In this document: positions 44,155 to 54,551 of the stretch, piece by piece
Position numbering within the stretch: the first letter of the stretch is position 1
Layout of the letters: the number at the start of each line of letters is the position of its first letter
Source: Flavobacterium sp. N1994
GTDB lineage: Bacteria; Bacteroidota; Bacteroidia; Flavobacteriales; Flavobacteriaceae
Direction of reading: 5' to 3'
DNA: 64,000 nt
Assembly (NCBI RefSeq): GCF_025947145.1
Contig: NZ_CP109999.1
Location: 2,852,001 to 2,916,000, forward strand
The notes under the pieces: model-generated
Databases searched by the model: none
What the model was told of the DNA's origin: nothing
The model's input: only the letters and a program-made list of their open reading frames with translations
Made by a program: the position numbers and the translations under genes

Positions 44155-46842
44155 ATGAAAAAAATACTTTTAACCATACTTATTACAAACTCAATAATCA
44201 GTTTTTCACAAACATTAGACCCAACTTTTGGCACAAATGGTGGGATTGTTTTAAATCAATTCTCAACCTCAAATACGGATGAATGGGTCACAAGCGCAGC
44301 ATTGCAAACAGATGGCAATATTATTGTTGTTGGTCGTACTGCAGATCAATTTGCTGCCAATGGTTTTATCTCGAGAGTATTTCCAACAGGAAGTTTAGAT
44401 ACTTCATTTAATAATTATGGATATCGTTCTTTTTCAAATGTGTTAGAAGCAGTAACGATTCAATCGGATGGTAAAATTTTAGTTGCTGGTGGTTCTTATG
44501 TTACAAGACTAAATTCCGATGGCTCATTTGACTCGTCTTTTAATAGTACAGGTTATATATACTTAGATAGTAACGGAAACAGCATGACAATTAAAACATT
44601 ATCTATGTTAAGCAATGGAAAAATAATTGCAACAGGGTATGTAAGTAACGGAACTGACACGGACTTCGCTATAATTCGCTTGAATAGTAACGGAACCATT
44701 GATACCTTTTTTGATTTAGATGGCGTGACAACATTACCACTTTCAGGCTCAAATGAAATTTTATTTGCAACAAAAATTCAAACTGATGGTAAAATTGTAG
44801 TAGCAGGGAGAAGACAAGTAACTACTGGTACAGATTATATTATTTCTAGATTTAATACTATTGGTAGTTTAGACACTTCATTTGGAACTAATGGAATTGT
44901 TACTTCTACCACGGGAATTCAATCTATAGATTTTCAATCGGATGGTAAAATAGTTACCGCCGGAAATTATACATCTCCAAGTAACTCTTCTACTTCTTCG
45001 TCGTCAATTTCAGTTTCATCGAGTTTCTTATACGCTAAACGTTATAATATTGATGGTTCTATAGATGCCACATTCAGTGTGTTAAAACCAAGTTATAGAA
45101 CCAATAATGTTTATCAAAAACCACAAGTAAATTGTTTGAGTTCAGGAAAAATTTTGATATCTGGAACTTATTATGACTCAATAACAACTAATACTCAATT
45201 TGCTTTAAATCAATTCAATTCAGACGGCACTCCTGACACTTCGTTTTCTTCAACAGGTACAGTATATGTAGGTTCAAGTAGTTTTAATGCGGATTTGAAA
45301 TCGCTATCAAGTTTTTTAATTGTTGAACCCGATGGAAAAATTTTAACGGGAGGAACTAATTTTAATAAAAATACAAATTCTGATTTTAGAATGGAGTTTA
45401 TCCAAACTTCCAGTACAGGAGTGACAGAATATATTCGTGATTTCAATTTAAAACAAGGAACAGATATTATTAACAGCGCAATAGAACAGCCTTTTGGAAA
45501 AACCGTTGTTATGGTTTCTTCTAAAAACGGATACAGTTCAGATACAACGCTTCTTATAAGATACAATCAAAATGGAACCATTGACAATTCTTTCGGTACA
45601 AATGGAATTGTAGATTGTGGCTTTGCTTATGGTTATGTTATGAAACAACAGTTGGATGGAAAAATATTAGTTTCAAATGATTTAACCATTTATAGATATT
45701 CATCAGATGGTATTTTAGACGCTACATTTGGGGGAGTAAATGCTGGATTTATTACTGTTTTGGACGAATCACTAAACTATTCATTTGTTGATGATTTAAT
45801 AGCGGCAAATGATGGAAGTATTTATGTTGCATTTGATAATTTTAATATTGATGGTTCTTTATTAAGTTTTGGTGTTAGTAAATATTATCTAGATGGAACA
45901 TTAGATGCAACTTATGGCGTTAATGGTATTGCAACCTCAAGATTTGATTTTTATTCTGCAACAGAATACGAATATCCAAGAAAGTTAATTTTAAATCCTG
46001 ACAATAGTGTAATTGTTACGGGTCCATTGTATACAACTGGAAATAACTTGCCTCCCTTAGCTAATGGAATGGTTAAGTTTAATGTCTCTGGATTAATTGA
46101 TACCACTTTTGGAACAAACGGTAAAGTAATTACTGAAAATAACACCTATAATAATCCTCGTGAATTTTTATCCGATTCGAATTCCAATTTATACTTGGTT
46201 TCAGATATATCAACGGGTAGTTTAATTACTAAATTTTTACCTAACGGAACTATAGATACCACTTATGGAACTAATGGCTTGGTAACAGATACATTTTATA
46301 ATGCGATTATGCAACCCAATGGAAAAATTGTAAAAGCGGGCGCAATTAATTCTCAATTTGGAATTACAAGATACAATACAAATGGAACATTAGATGCAAC
46401 CTTCGGAACTGCGGGAATTCTATCTACCCCAATTTATTATTCATCAGGCATTAATAAATTATTGTATTTGAGTAGTAATAAATTATTAGCCGTTGGTCGA
46501 TCATTTAACGGGTCTAATACCATAATGGCGATGACTCGCTATACTAATTTGAATTTAGGCACTTTAGATTTTACAACAAAAGATACTAATTTCATGGTCT
46601 ATCCTAATCCAATTGAAGAGAGCGCAACCTTTTCTTATAGTCTAAAGGATGCAGCTATAGTTACAATTGAGATAATAGACCTTCAAGGAAAAGTGGTTCA
46701 ATCAGTTTTAAATAGTAAAGAACAGCAATCAGGGGAGTATCAACAAGAAATACTACTGCCTAGTACAGTAGCTACAGGAAACTATATAGTACGTTTCTCA
46801 TCACCTCAAGGAAATCAAGCTGTCAAAATAATTAAGAAATAA
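44155..46842 (+). CDS. T9SS-sorted delta-60 repeat protein (beta-propeller-like)
   Basis: The 895-residue protein has a signal peptide (residues 1-19, SFSQ), then many delta-60 repeats (TIGR02608 type; DPTFGTNG, IQTDGKIVVAG, GSLDTSFGTNG), which form beta-propeller-like blades, and a C-terminal sorting domain from about 815 (MVYPNPIEESATF ... GNYIVRFSS). It is exported to the surface by Sec and T9SS. Start at ATG 44155. Divergent from P1. Confidence 0.88.
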   Translation: MKKILLTILITNSIISFSQTLDPTFGTNGGIVLNQFSTSNTDEWVTSAALQTDGNIIVVGRTADQFAANGFISRVFPTGSLDTSFNNYGYRSFSNVLEAVTIQSDGKILVAGGSYVTRLNSDGSFDSSFNSTGYIYLDSNGNSMTIKTLSMLSNGKIIATGYVSNGTDTDFAIIRLNSNGTIDTFFDLDGVTTLPLSGSNEILFATKIQTDGKIVVAGRRQVTTGTDYIISRFNTIGSLDTSFGTNGIVTSTTGIQSIDFQSDGKIVTAGNYTSPSNSSTSSSSISVSSSFLYAKRYNIDGSIDATFSVLKPSYRTNNVYQKPQVNCLSSGKILISGTYYDSITTNTQFALNQFNSDGTPDTSFSSTGTVYVGSSSFNADLKSLSSFLIVEPDGKILTGGTNFNKNTNSDFRMEFIQTSSTGVTEYIRDFNLKQGTDIINSAIEQPFGKTVVMVSSKNGYSSDTTLLIRYNQNGTIDNSFGTNGIVDCGFAYGYVMKQQLDGKILVSNDLTIYRYSSDGILDATFGGVNAGFITVLDESLNYSFVDDLIAANDGSIYVAFDNFNIDGSLLSFGVSKYYLDGTLDATYGVNGIATSRFDFYSATEYEYPRKLILNPDNSVIVTGPLYTTGNNLPPLANGMVKFNVSGLIDTTFGTNGKVITENNTYNNPREFLSDSNSNLYLVSDISTGSLITKFLPNGTIDTTYGTNGLVTDTFYNAIMQPNGKIVKAGAINSQFGITRYNTNGTLDATFGTAGILSTPIYYSSGINKLLYLSSNKLLAVGRSFNGSNTIMAMTRYTNLNLGTLDFTTKDTNFMVYPNPIEESATFSYSLKDAAIVTIEIIDLQGKVVQSVLNSKEQQSGEYQQEILLPSTVATGNYIVRFSSPQGNQAVKIIKK

Positions 46843-46948
46843 TAAAAAAAGGCTACTACTTGCACGTAGAGTAATTTCATTTACGAAGTACTTTGCAGAA
46901 AGAAGATAATTTTACAATAATTACATAGAAATTTTAGTGTTACAAGAG

Positions 46949-46980
46949 AGCCCAACTTTAGTTAGTAGTTGGGCTTTTTT
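46949..46980 (+). terminator. Intrinsic terminator after the first delta-60 gene
   Basis: AGCCCAACT (46949-46957) pairs with AGTTGGGCT (46967-46975) around nine bases, followed by T6. A diverged version is at 54021-54055 near paralogue P3. Confidence 0.85.
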
Positions 46981-48217
46981 AGTTTAATTCGGCAGCTAAG
47001 ATTTTGTAAGCCTCTAGCATCTGCGTTTTGAAGTTCATGTCAAACTGGTTGGCTTTAATTTGGTTATATACCCTACGCGCGGCTTCCGTTTTATCCGTTT
47101 GTAATAGAGCTAAAGCGTAAAGCACTTTTAACTGATTAAAGTTTAAACTGCCCCAATGGCCTAACAACGTTGTCGATTTAATAGCTTTTTGCTCGAAAAG
47201 TGCTATAATCATTTCATATTCTTTCAATTGAATTAAATAGAGACTGATAATAAAAATACTAGTGATTCGATCTCCTGAGTCTCGTGCATCAAGAAGAGGA
47301 TTGTTGAATATTTTTTTCCAAATAGTATTTTTTTGAGAACCATTGTTAAAATGAAAATCATGAAACATTTGAACGCCTAACAATCTCATTTTTAAAATGC
47401 TGTTTGGCGTAAATGAGCCTATCAGTAAAGGAAGTGATTTTTTGAAATGCGCATCTAATCCTTCCCAATTTTGTTCCTTAATAAAGTGAGTAGACCATAT
47501 TATATGATAAAAAATAGCTATAGATTTTATATTCCTATTGTTTTCAAAATAGTTTTCTAATAATGGCAAATAATATTTTTTTTCAGGAACTACAAGCCAT
47601 TCTACAAAGTAATTATTGTCATAAGGAATGGTGTGATAATACTGAATAGCAATAGATCCTAACCAATCATATCGGTCACATAAAGAACCTAATAAATGTA
47701 TGGTATAGTAAATATCATATTTATGTTCTTCCTTGTATTCAAAAATGGGGGTAAACTCAAAGAGGCGTTTAAAAAAACCTTCGTCCCTAATTTGAGCCTT
47801 ATATAAAATTATCTTGTTGAAATTAGCATATAAATCTGTCGACTGGATATAAGAATTTATTCGAGAAAGTAGTTCTTCAAAAGCGACCTGTTCGGCTATG
47901 ATATCAAACAATAAATTCTTTTGATGTAAGGCACTTTGTTCCAAAAAAAATTGCACAAAATCTTCCCAGTTTTGGTATTCTAAATACTGTGCACAAACAT
48001 CTAAAGTAAATAAGCTGGGATGCGATGTGCTTTTTTTTATGGCAAACAACCGCCGAATAGTATCATTAGAAAGACGATGTTGTGTTTTTAAAAAGATAGC
48101 AGCTGCTAAGGTCTCACAATCAGTAGCTGAAGCAATATTACTAACAAATTTTTTATTGATTTCAGCCCTAAGGTGCTGTAAGTACTCCAATTTAGGTTTT
48201 TGAATTAGTCTGGCCAT
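46979..48217 (-). CDS. HTH-like N-domain cytoplasmic protein, paralogue P2
   Basis: A 412-residue paralogue of P1 and P3, no signal peptide. The N-terminal domain has LSNDTIRRLFAIKKSTSHPS and TLDVCAQYLEYQNWEDFVQF. The C-terminal 300 residues are helical with many aromatic residues, and may form TPR-like repeats. It is divergent from a T9SS repeat protein (48343-49848), 125 bp away, with the same layout as P1. CAAACATA (48281-48288), TATGTTTG on the minus strand, is a possible -7 element. Confidence 0.65.
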   Translation of the reverse strand: MARLIQKPKLEYLQHLRAEINKKFVSNIASATDCETLAAAIFLKTQHRLSNDTIRRLFAIKKSTSHPSLFTLDVCAQYLEYQNWEDFVQFFLEQSALHQKNLLFDIIAEQVAFEELLSRINSYIQSTDLYANFNKIILYKAQIRDEGFFKRLFEFTPIFEYKEEHKYDIYYTIHLLGSLCDRYDWLGSIAIQYYHTIPYDNNYFVEWLVVPEKKYYLPLLENYFENNRNIKSIAIFYHIIWSTHFIKEQNWEGLDAHFKKSLPLLIGSFTPNSILKMRLLGVQMFHDFHFNNGSQKNTIWKKIFNNPLLDARDSGDRITSIFIISLYLIQLKEYEMIIALFEQKAIKSTTLLGHWGSLNFNQLKVLYALALLQTDKTEAARRVYNQIKANQFDMNFKTQMLEAYKILAAELN

Positions 48218-48342
48218 AGTCGGCTAAAATACTGATGTTCTCGTTATAATAAAAGCCCTTTTTTATTTGCTTTTATTTGCCAAACATAAGTGATTTAGAT
48301 TTGAGATATTTTTGCCGATTATCATAGACAACAATTGATTTC

Positions 48343-49848
48343 ATGAAAAAACTTTTACTATTAGTTGCTCTTATAGCAATTCAATTTACAAATGCACAAG
48401 CTCCAACTGCCATTTGGCAAAAATGTTATGGTGGTTCTAATGATGATGGATTAGGCGGCGGATCTCAAACTTCCGACGGAGGTTATATAATAGCTTCTCG
48501 AACAAGCTCTAACGACGGAATTGTAATCGGTAATCATGGAGGAACTGATGTTTGGATTATTAAAACCAATTCCGTTGGAACCATTCAATGGCAAAAATGT
48601 ATTGGTGGCACTGGCGAAGACGAACTGTACTCATTTATTCAAACTACTGATGGAGGGTATATAATTAGTGGAAAAACCAATTCTACTGATGGAGACGTTG
48701 CCGGTAATCATGGAGGGTATGATGCTTGGATGGTCAAAATAGATGCTCAAGGCACCATACTATGGCAAAAATGCTTTGGTGGTTCCGATGGAGATGATGC
48801 TTTTTATAATATTATTCAAACCTCAGATGGCGGGTTTCTCGCAACAGGTAGAATAACAATTACAATAGATAATAATGGAGCTACCTATACATATTCGTAT
48901 AGTTGGCTAATAAAACTTACTAATATTTGTGATGTACAATGGCAACAATATTATCAATACAATAGTTATTATAATTTATTACAAACATCCGACGGGGGTT
49001 ATATTTTATCAGGAGGTACTAGTTCATCAACTTTTCCTGGTTATCATGATGGCTATGATGTTTTAATAACTAAAGTAAATCAAGGAGGCAATATACAGTG
49101 GCAAAAATGCTATGGAGGCTCTCTAAATGAGGATAGCTCTAACATTATTGCAACAAATGATGGCGGATATTTGGTTTCAGCTAGTTCAAAATCAAATGAT
49201 GGCGATGTATATGGCAATCATGGTGATTGGGATGTTTGGGTCTTTAAAATAAGTAATACCGGTGTCATATTAGGTCAAAATTGTTATGGCGGTAGTGGCG
49301 ACGATGGAGGAGGAATACAACAAACTCTTGATGGGGGGTATTTAATTTCAGGAAGTTCCACTTCAAATGATGGAAATATTACAGGGAATCATGGAGGCAG
49401 AGATATATTTGCTTTAAAATTTAGTCCTTCCAATGCAATTCAGTGGCAAAAATGCATAGGTGGTTCAGGAGATGAATCCGGTGGCTTCTTGCAATTGGCA
49501 GATGGCACATATCTCTCTGGAGGGTCAACCTATTCTAATTATGGTGATACATTTGGAAATCTAAATAATGTCCATTCCGATGCATTTCTTATCAAACTAA
49601 CCGCAGCCAATCTTGCAAATGAAAATTTCGCTAGCAGTACCATTAAAACTTACCCAAACCCAATGCAAGATGTTTTGCATGTTGATCTAATAAAAGAATT
49701 TACAGGAACTATTTACGACATCACTGGCAAAAGTTTACTCAATGTTAATGCTAAAGATAGTGATGTTAGTTCATTAGCAGCTGGAATTTACATATTAGAT
49801 ATTATATCTGAGGATAAGCATTATACTCAAAAAATTATAAAAGAATAA
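48343..49848 (+). CDS. T9SS-sorted WQK(C)(Y)GG-repeat secreted protein
   Basis: The 501-residue protein has a signal peptide (1-19), then about seven blade-like repeats containing WQKCYGGSxDD, QTxDGGYIIxG and GNHGGxDxWxxK motifs, and a C-terminal sorting domain (TYPNPMQDVLHVDLI ... GIYILDI). The repeats resemble beta-propeller blades and the WQKC motif recurs about every 55-60 residues. Exported by T9SS. Divergent from P2. Confidence 0.85.
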   Translation: MKKLLLLVALIAIQFTNAQAPTAIWQKCYGGSNDDGLGGGSQTSDGGYIIASRTSSNDGIVIGNHGGTDVWIIKTNSVGTIQWQKCIGGTGEDELYSFIQTTDGGYIISGKTNSTDGDVAGNHGGYDAWMVKIDAQGTILWQKCFGGSDGDDAFYNIIQTSDGGFLATGRITITIDNNGATYTYSYSWLIKLTNICDVQWQQYYQYNSYYNLLQTSDGGYILSGGTSSSTFPGYHDGYDVLITKVNQGGNIQWQKCYGGSLNEDSSNIIATNDGGYLVSASSKSNDGDVYGNHGDWDVWVFKISNTGVILGQNCYGGSGDDGGGIQQTLDGGYLISGSSTSNDGNITGNHGGRDIFALKFSPSNAIQWQKCIGGSGDESGGFLQLADGTYLSGGSTYSNYGDTFGNLNNVHSDAFLIKLTAANLANENFASSTIKTYPNPMQDVLHVDLIKEFTGTIYDITGKSLLNVNAKDSDVSSLAAGIYILDIISEDKHYTQKIIKE

Positions 49849-49874
49849 TACCATTAGTTAAGTTCGTTTTTTTA

Positions 49875-49906
49875 AGCGACAACCTTCGGGTTGTCGCTTT
49901 TTTTAT
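49875..49906 (+). terminator. Intrinsic terminator with TTCG tetraloop
   Basis: AAGCGACAACC and GGTTGTCGCTT pair around TTCG (49886-49889), followed by a T-run. It ends the 48343-49848 gene. Confidence 0.93.
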
Positions 49907-50035
49907 AATAAAAGCAATAGTACTCTACTAGCAAGTTATTTTTTTAAAGGATGTTTTCAGTTTGTAAATGGGTACTCCTTCATTTATAGTCATTACAAAG
50001 GAGGACAAGATTAACCTATAATTTGAAATGAAATA

Positions 50036-50061
50036 TAAAAAGCAAAGCAGCTCATTGCTTT
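50036..50061 (-). terminator. Probable terminator of the second delta-60 gene
   Basis: AAAGCA and TGCTTT pair around a short loop on the minus strand (50044-50061), with a T-rich tail. It lies directly after the stop of the 50064-52673 gene. Confidence 0.5.
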
Positions 50062-50063
50062 TT

Positions 50064-52673
50064 TTATTGCTTTACAACTTTAACTGATCGATTAATTTTG
50101 TCGTTTGCAAATTTTAAGACATAAACTCCGGAAGCTAAATTACTCATATCTAGTTCTTGATTTTCACTTATTGCAGTGAATGAAACTTTTGTAACTTCTT
50201 GACCTAAATAATTGTAAAAAACCACTTCTTTAAAATTATCTTTACTGTTGTCAAAGTATACTTTGGATGATGTTGGGTTGGGATAAATGGTAAAATTAGA
50301 TTTTAAATAGTCTTCATTTACCGAAAGTGATCCTTGTGAGTTTATGCGAGCAATTCCAAATCTAGCTATATTATTATAGCTAGTAAAATTTCCAACTACG
50401 ATAATCTTACCATCCGTTTGAAGCGCAAAACAAATTGGACTAGGGTCTGATATAAAATATGATCCAGTACCATTACCTACGTCAAAAGTGGCATCTAAAC
50501 TTCCGTCTGTATTTAATCTTACAATGTGATTTTTACTAACCAAATTAAATGTTGTAAAACTTCCACCAATAACTATTTTTCCATCATTTTGAAGAGTTGC
50601 TATTGTTATACCATAATTTGCTCCTATCAAACCAGTATTGAATGTAGAATCTAAAGTTCCATCTGTATTTAAACGGGTAATATATTTTTTGGCAACTCCA
50701 TTGTAGGATGTAAAATTCCCCACAATAATAATTTTTCCATCACTTTGAAGAGTTGTCGAATAAATAATTCCATTGGTCCCTGTTCCAGGATTAAAGGTAG
50801 AATCTAAAGTTCCATCTGTATTTATGCGAACAATATGATTTCTTGTAACCCCGTTATATGAGGAAAAATCTCCAACTAAAATTATTTTTCCGTCATTTTG
50901 AATAGTTATATTTTTAATGACGGTAATTGCTGTACTATCTAACCCAATGTTACCAGAATTAAATGTTGAATCTATTGTCCCATCTACATTAAGTCTAACA
51001 ATGTAATTTTTTTGGGCAGTATTATTAAAAGAGATAAATCTCCCGCCAATAATAATTTTACCATCAAGTTGAATTGCTATAGTGTTAATAGATGGGGTTG
51101 TCTGAGAAACTTGATTTACTATCACAAAAGATTGATTTGCTCCTAAACCAGTATTAAAGGTAGTGTCTAATGAACCATCAGTATTTAAACGTGCAATACG
51201 ATTATTCACTATACCATTAACAGATGTAAAAATACCACCTATAATAATTTTTCCATCATTTTGAATAGCTGAAGTAAAAACAGAATTATTAGGACCAATT
51301 CCTGGGTTAAAGGCAGTATCTAATGATCCTTCATTATTAAGTCGGGCAACTCGATTTATCATGCTACCGTTATAATATTTGAAATTACCGCCAATTACAA
51401 TTTTACCATTGTTCTGAATTAAAGTAGTATTTACAATATTATCTGTTCCTAATAACGGGTTAAATGTAGTATCTAATGAACCATCATTATTTAGGCGAGC
51501 AATGGATTTGGTATTCCAACTTTGGATAAAAACATTACAAATAATAATCTTCCCATCATTTAGAGTGTTAGAGCTTACAAAATGTAATCCCGGTGTTCCG
51601 GTGTTAAAATTACCATCTAATGATCCATCAGCATTTAATCTGGCACTATTGCTCATAGAGTAGCCGTTATATGATGAAAATGAACCAGATATAATGATTT
51701 TCGCATTGCTCTCTATTGATAAATAATCTACAGAACCATCTGTTCCTTCACCGCAATTAAAGGTCGTATCTATACTGCCGTCAGTATTTATACTAGCTAT
51801 CCCCTTTCTTGCATATCCATTATAATATGGGAACTGTCCACAAATTATAATTTTACCATTAGTTTGTAACCCAATCTGGTTAACAACATTACTATACATG
51901 CCAGTTGCGGTAGTTATACCTGTTCCAGTGTTGAAAGTAGAGTCAAAAGAACCATCAATATTAAGACGAGCAATTCCGTAACATGTATTCCCTATATAAG
52001 AGGTAAAATTTCCTGCAATAACTATTTTTCCATCACCTTGAACACAACAGGAAGTAATGTATTGAATATCATCGCCATTTACTACTGAGCCAGAGGTAAA
52101 TGAGGGGTCTACAGTTCCATTAGAATTTAAACGAACAATGTCATTTCTAATCGATCCATTATTGAAATCTCTAAAATTTCCACAGGCAATTATCTTTCCG
52201 TCACTTTGAATTTTAAGTGATGAAATCATACCGGTGCCCGGCCCATTTCCAACAGAAAAAGTTGTATCTATCGAACCGTCCGTATTAAGCCTTGTTATTC
52301 CAGGACAAGATGAAAGATTGTTGTAAACATTAAATGCGCCTGCAATTATAATTTTGCCATCACTTTGAAGCGCTATACTAGTAACAGCTCCGTTAAGTCC
52401 TGTTCCTCCTAGATTAAATGAAGTGTCTAAAGAGCCGTCACTATTAAGACGTCCAATATTATTACACACAGTGCCATTGTATGTGGTAAACGACCCTCCA
52501 ATAATAATTTTTCCATCGGTTTGAAGAGCTGTACAGACAATACCTGCGTCAGCGCCTTGACCATTTCCATATATGGCATTAGGAGGATTAAAAGAAAGAT
52601 CTAAAGAGCCTGGTTGTGAATAAACACTAAGGGAGATTGTTATAAAAAATAATGGTAATAATAATTTTTTCAT
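50064..52673 (-). CDS. T9SS-sorted delta-60 repeat protein, second copy
   Basis: The 869-residue protein has a signal peptide (1-20, VYSQ), fourteen clear repeats of the type LQTDGKIIIGGSFTTYNG and ARLNTDGSLDTTFN, and a C-terminal sorting domain (FTIYPNPTSSKVYFDNS ... GVYVLKFANDK). It is 65 bp downstream of the P3 gene on the same strand, so P3 and this gene form a probable operon. Confidence 0.88.
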   Translation of the reverse strand: MKKLLLPLFFITISLSVYSQPGSLDLSFNPPNAIYGNGQGADAGIVCTALQTDGKIIIGGSFTTYNGTVCNNIGRLNSDGSLDTSFNLGGTGLNGAVTSIALQSDGKIIIAGAFNVYNNLSSCPGITRLNTDGSIDTTFSVGNGPGTGMISSLKIQSDGKIIACGNFRDFNNGSIRNDIVRLNSNGTVDPSFTSGSVVNGDDIQYITSCCVQGDGKIVIAGNFTSYIGNTCYGIARLNIDGSFDSTFNTGTGITTATGMYSNVVNQIGLQTNGKIIICGQFPYYNGYARKGIASINTDGSIDTTFNCGEGTDGSVDYLSIESNAKIIISGSFSSYNGYSMSNSARLNADGSLDGNFNTGTPGLHFVSSNTLNDGKIIICNVFIQSWNTKSIARLNNDGSLDTTFNPLLGTDNIVNTTLIQNNGKIVIGGNFKYYNGSMINRVARLNNEGSLDTAFNPGIGPNNSVFTSAIQNDGKIIIGGIFTSVNGIVNNRIARLNTDGSLDTTFNTGLGANQSFVIVNQVSQTTPSINTIAIQLDGKIIIGGRFISFNNTAQKNYIVRLNVDGTIDSTFNSGNIGLDSTAITVIKNITIQNDGKIILVGDFSSYNGVTRNHIVRINTDGTLDSTFNPGTGTNGIIYSTTLQSDGKIIIVGNFTSYNGVAKKYITRLNTDGTLDSTFNTGLIGANYGITIATLQNDGKIVIGGSFTTFNLVSKNHIVRLNTDGSLDATFDVGNGTGSYFISDPSPICFALQTDGKIIVVGNFTSYNNIARFGIARINSQGSLSVNEDYLKSNFTIYPNPTSSKVYFDNSKDNFKEVVFYNYLGQEVTKVSFTAISENQELDMSNLASGVYVLKFANDKINRSVKVVKQ

Positions 52674-52738
52674 TAGAGTAAATTTTAATTTACTACAATG
52701 TTACTAATACGCTATTTAATAAAACAGTTCATTTTAGT

Positions 52739-53830
52739 TCAAGTTGGCCTATGCTGTAATAACCCATTAGGTTCAAAATACGGAAGTACTTTCGCTAAGG
52801 GTTTATGTAATAATCCCTCAGGAAAAAGGGCAAATTCATTTTCAAAAAGGGCTTTGAGTTGCTCTTGATAAAATTTATTTACATTAGTCTGTAAAAAAAC
52901 ATCCCCAAGATTATAGAATACAATTCTGCGCTCAATATAAGTAAGGGAACTATACACTGTTTTAGCATAGTCTATGAGATAGTGAACATAGTCTTCAATC
53001 AAAGCGGCATTAGCGTTTGTTAATTTCAAATACACCAACTTTAAACTTAGGTAACGCAAACGCGGAAAAACATATATACTTTCCATCTCGGTAGCGGAAA
53101 GTAGAGGCGTATTATATAATGTTTGTCCCAATCCTAAAGCTTTATCCCAGTCTCCTTTTACACAATAATGCCTAAACAAGACACAGTTTCCAAAGATAAA
53201 ACTCTGCAAATCCAACAAACTTTTATCAGGGGTGTAATTACCTAAGTATATTCTAAATCCCTCATCATAGTTAGCAATTCTAAAACTAGGATCTACTCCG
53301 TATTCAAAAAACGATTCTCTAATAAAAGTATTATTGCCAAAATAGGTAAAGAAAGGCATCGTATCCGATATTGATAACAAACTATCATAAAGCATTAAGG
53401 TGATACTGTCTTTTGCTTCTTGTTCAACATCTCCTATGTTGTTGAATAGTGCTTCTAAAGGCCGGTAGTTTTCTAATTGAATGCATTGATAAAGCAAAGA
53501 TTTCTCAAGATTAGTATGGGATAAATGACCGTTAGTATACTCCAACTTCTTTTTACGGTGTATCGTTTTGCAAAAGTCTTCCCAATCAATATAACCCAAA
53601 AACTGAGTTATTATGGTTAAGGTATTGTAAAAAGGTTTATGCGCTTTGTCATAAAGCAAAATACGGTACAAGGTGCTTTGCGAAATAAGCCCTAAGCCTT
53701 CTTTAAAGATTAACTCACTCAGTTTAGCACAATCTGATTTAGACTTAATACTATACCCCAACTTTTTCATCAGCTGAAGATTCAACTCACGAACCGAAAA
53801 AGTATCAAAAGGATATAATTGTTGCGCCAT
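52739..53830 (-). CDS. HTH-like N-domain cytoplasmic protein, paralogue P3
   Basis: A 363-residue paralogue of P1 and P2, with the N-terminal domain LISQSTLYRILLYDKAHKPF and TLTIITQFLGYIDWEDFCKT and a helical C-terminal part. No signal peptide. It is the only one on the same strand as its T9SS neighbour, 65 bp upstream of it, whereas P1 and P2 are divergent. Function not known; a regulator of the neighbouring exported protein is inferred. Confidence 0.65.
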   Translation of the reverse strand: MAQQLYPFDTFSVRELNLQLMKKLGYSIKSKSDCAKLSELIFKEGLGLISQSTLYRILLYDKAHKPFYNTLTIITQFLGYIDWEDFCKTIHRKKKLEYTNGHLSHTNLEKSLLYQCIQLENYRPLEALFNNIGDVEQEAKDSITLMLYDSLLSISDTMPFFTYFGNNTFIRESFFEYGVDPSFRIANYDEGFRIYLGNYTPDKSLLDLQSFIFGNCVLFRHYCVKGDWDKALGLGQTLYNTPLLSATEMESIYVFPRLRYLSLKLVYLKLTNANAALIEDYVHYLIDYAKTVYSSLTYIERRIVFYNLGDVFLQTNVNKFYQEQLKALFENEFALFPEGLLHKPLAKVLPYFEPNGLLQHRPT

Positions 53831-54100
53831 TTAATTGGTATAAGGATTTCAAAAATAGCGAACAAATTGTGAAATCCTATTTTTTGATATCAAATTACAA
53901 TTGCCTTATCAAGTTCAATAGAATAAAACAAAATAGAAGCAATAGGTTACTTCGCCAAAATCTATAGGGGCAAAAAGACTAATAGTGTACAATAACTATT
54001 TAGATGTTTGTGCTTTTAAAAGAGCCAAAAGTGTTTAATGGTTGGGCTTTTTTAGGTTTTTATTGTTTGAGTTAAAAAAGGATTCCTTAAATAAGTTGAT

Positions 54101-54217
54101 TTAGGATAGCTCCTTATTATTCCCGTTTTTTATAAATTCTATGGGTGTAGTACCAGTAACATCTTTAAAGGAAATAAAGAAATTAGTTTTAGACGAAAAT
54201 CCTGCTTTAGTTCATAT
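54101..54217 (-). pseudogene. Remnant of an AraC-type helix-turn-helix
   Basis: On the minus strand the translation TKAGFSSKTNFFISFKDVTG and TTPIEFIKN matches the second HTH of AraC-family regulators. A stop codon precedes it and no start is present. It lies in the 721-bp gene-free stretch 53831-54551. Confidence 0.5.
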
Positions 54218-54249
54218 GCCTTCCATAGATTGATTTAATAAACCTCCCT

Positions 54250-54384
54250 CTAAAAAAACGACAATTAGCTGATGCTGAAGTTTTAATTCAAGAATATAGA
54301 AAAGCGTATCAAATCATGGATACCATGAGATTTTCAAAAAACAAGCCTCAAACTGTAATAAAGGAATACGCAGTAAATTACTAA
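54250..54384 (+). pseudogene. Unrecognised coding fragment
   Basis: An open frame without start codon reads KKRQLADAEVLIQEYRKAY and IMDTMRFSKNKPQTVIKEYA before a stop at 54382-54384. Composition looks coding, but I do not recognise it. It follows the AraC remnant, so the stretch appears to be a graveyard of decayed genes. Confidence 0.3.
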
Positions 54385-54495
54385 ACTCATTCTTAAAGTA
54401 GGATACGGTAAAAAAATAGAAGGGTTATTCTCTAGGTTGAACTAACTTGAAATTAAATATAGCGCCATTTATATATTTTTAATAAACCCGACAAA

Positions 54496-54527
54496 AACCA
54501 AAAACCCCCACCATATAGGCAGGGGTC
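54496..54527 (-). terminator. Intrinsic terminator of the 54552-55229 gene
   Basis: On the minus strand ACCCC pairs with GGGGT (54521-54526 and 54504-54510 region) around a short loop, followed by TTTTTGGTTTTTG. Confidence 0.7.
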
Positions 54528-54551
54528 TTCTCGTCATGAACAACTCAGAAA

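Noticed and set aside
53831..54551. Functional AraC-family regulator
   Set aside because: Only the second HTH survives, after a stop codon and without a start.
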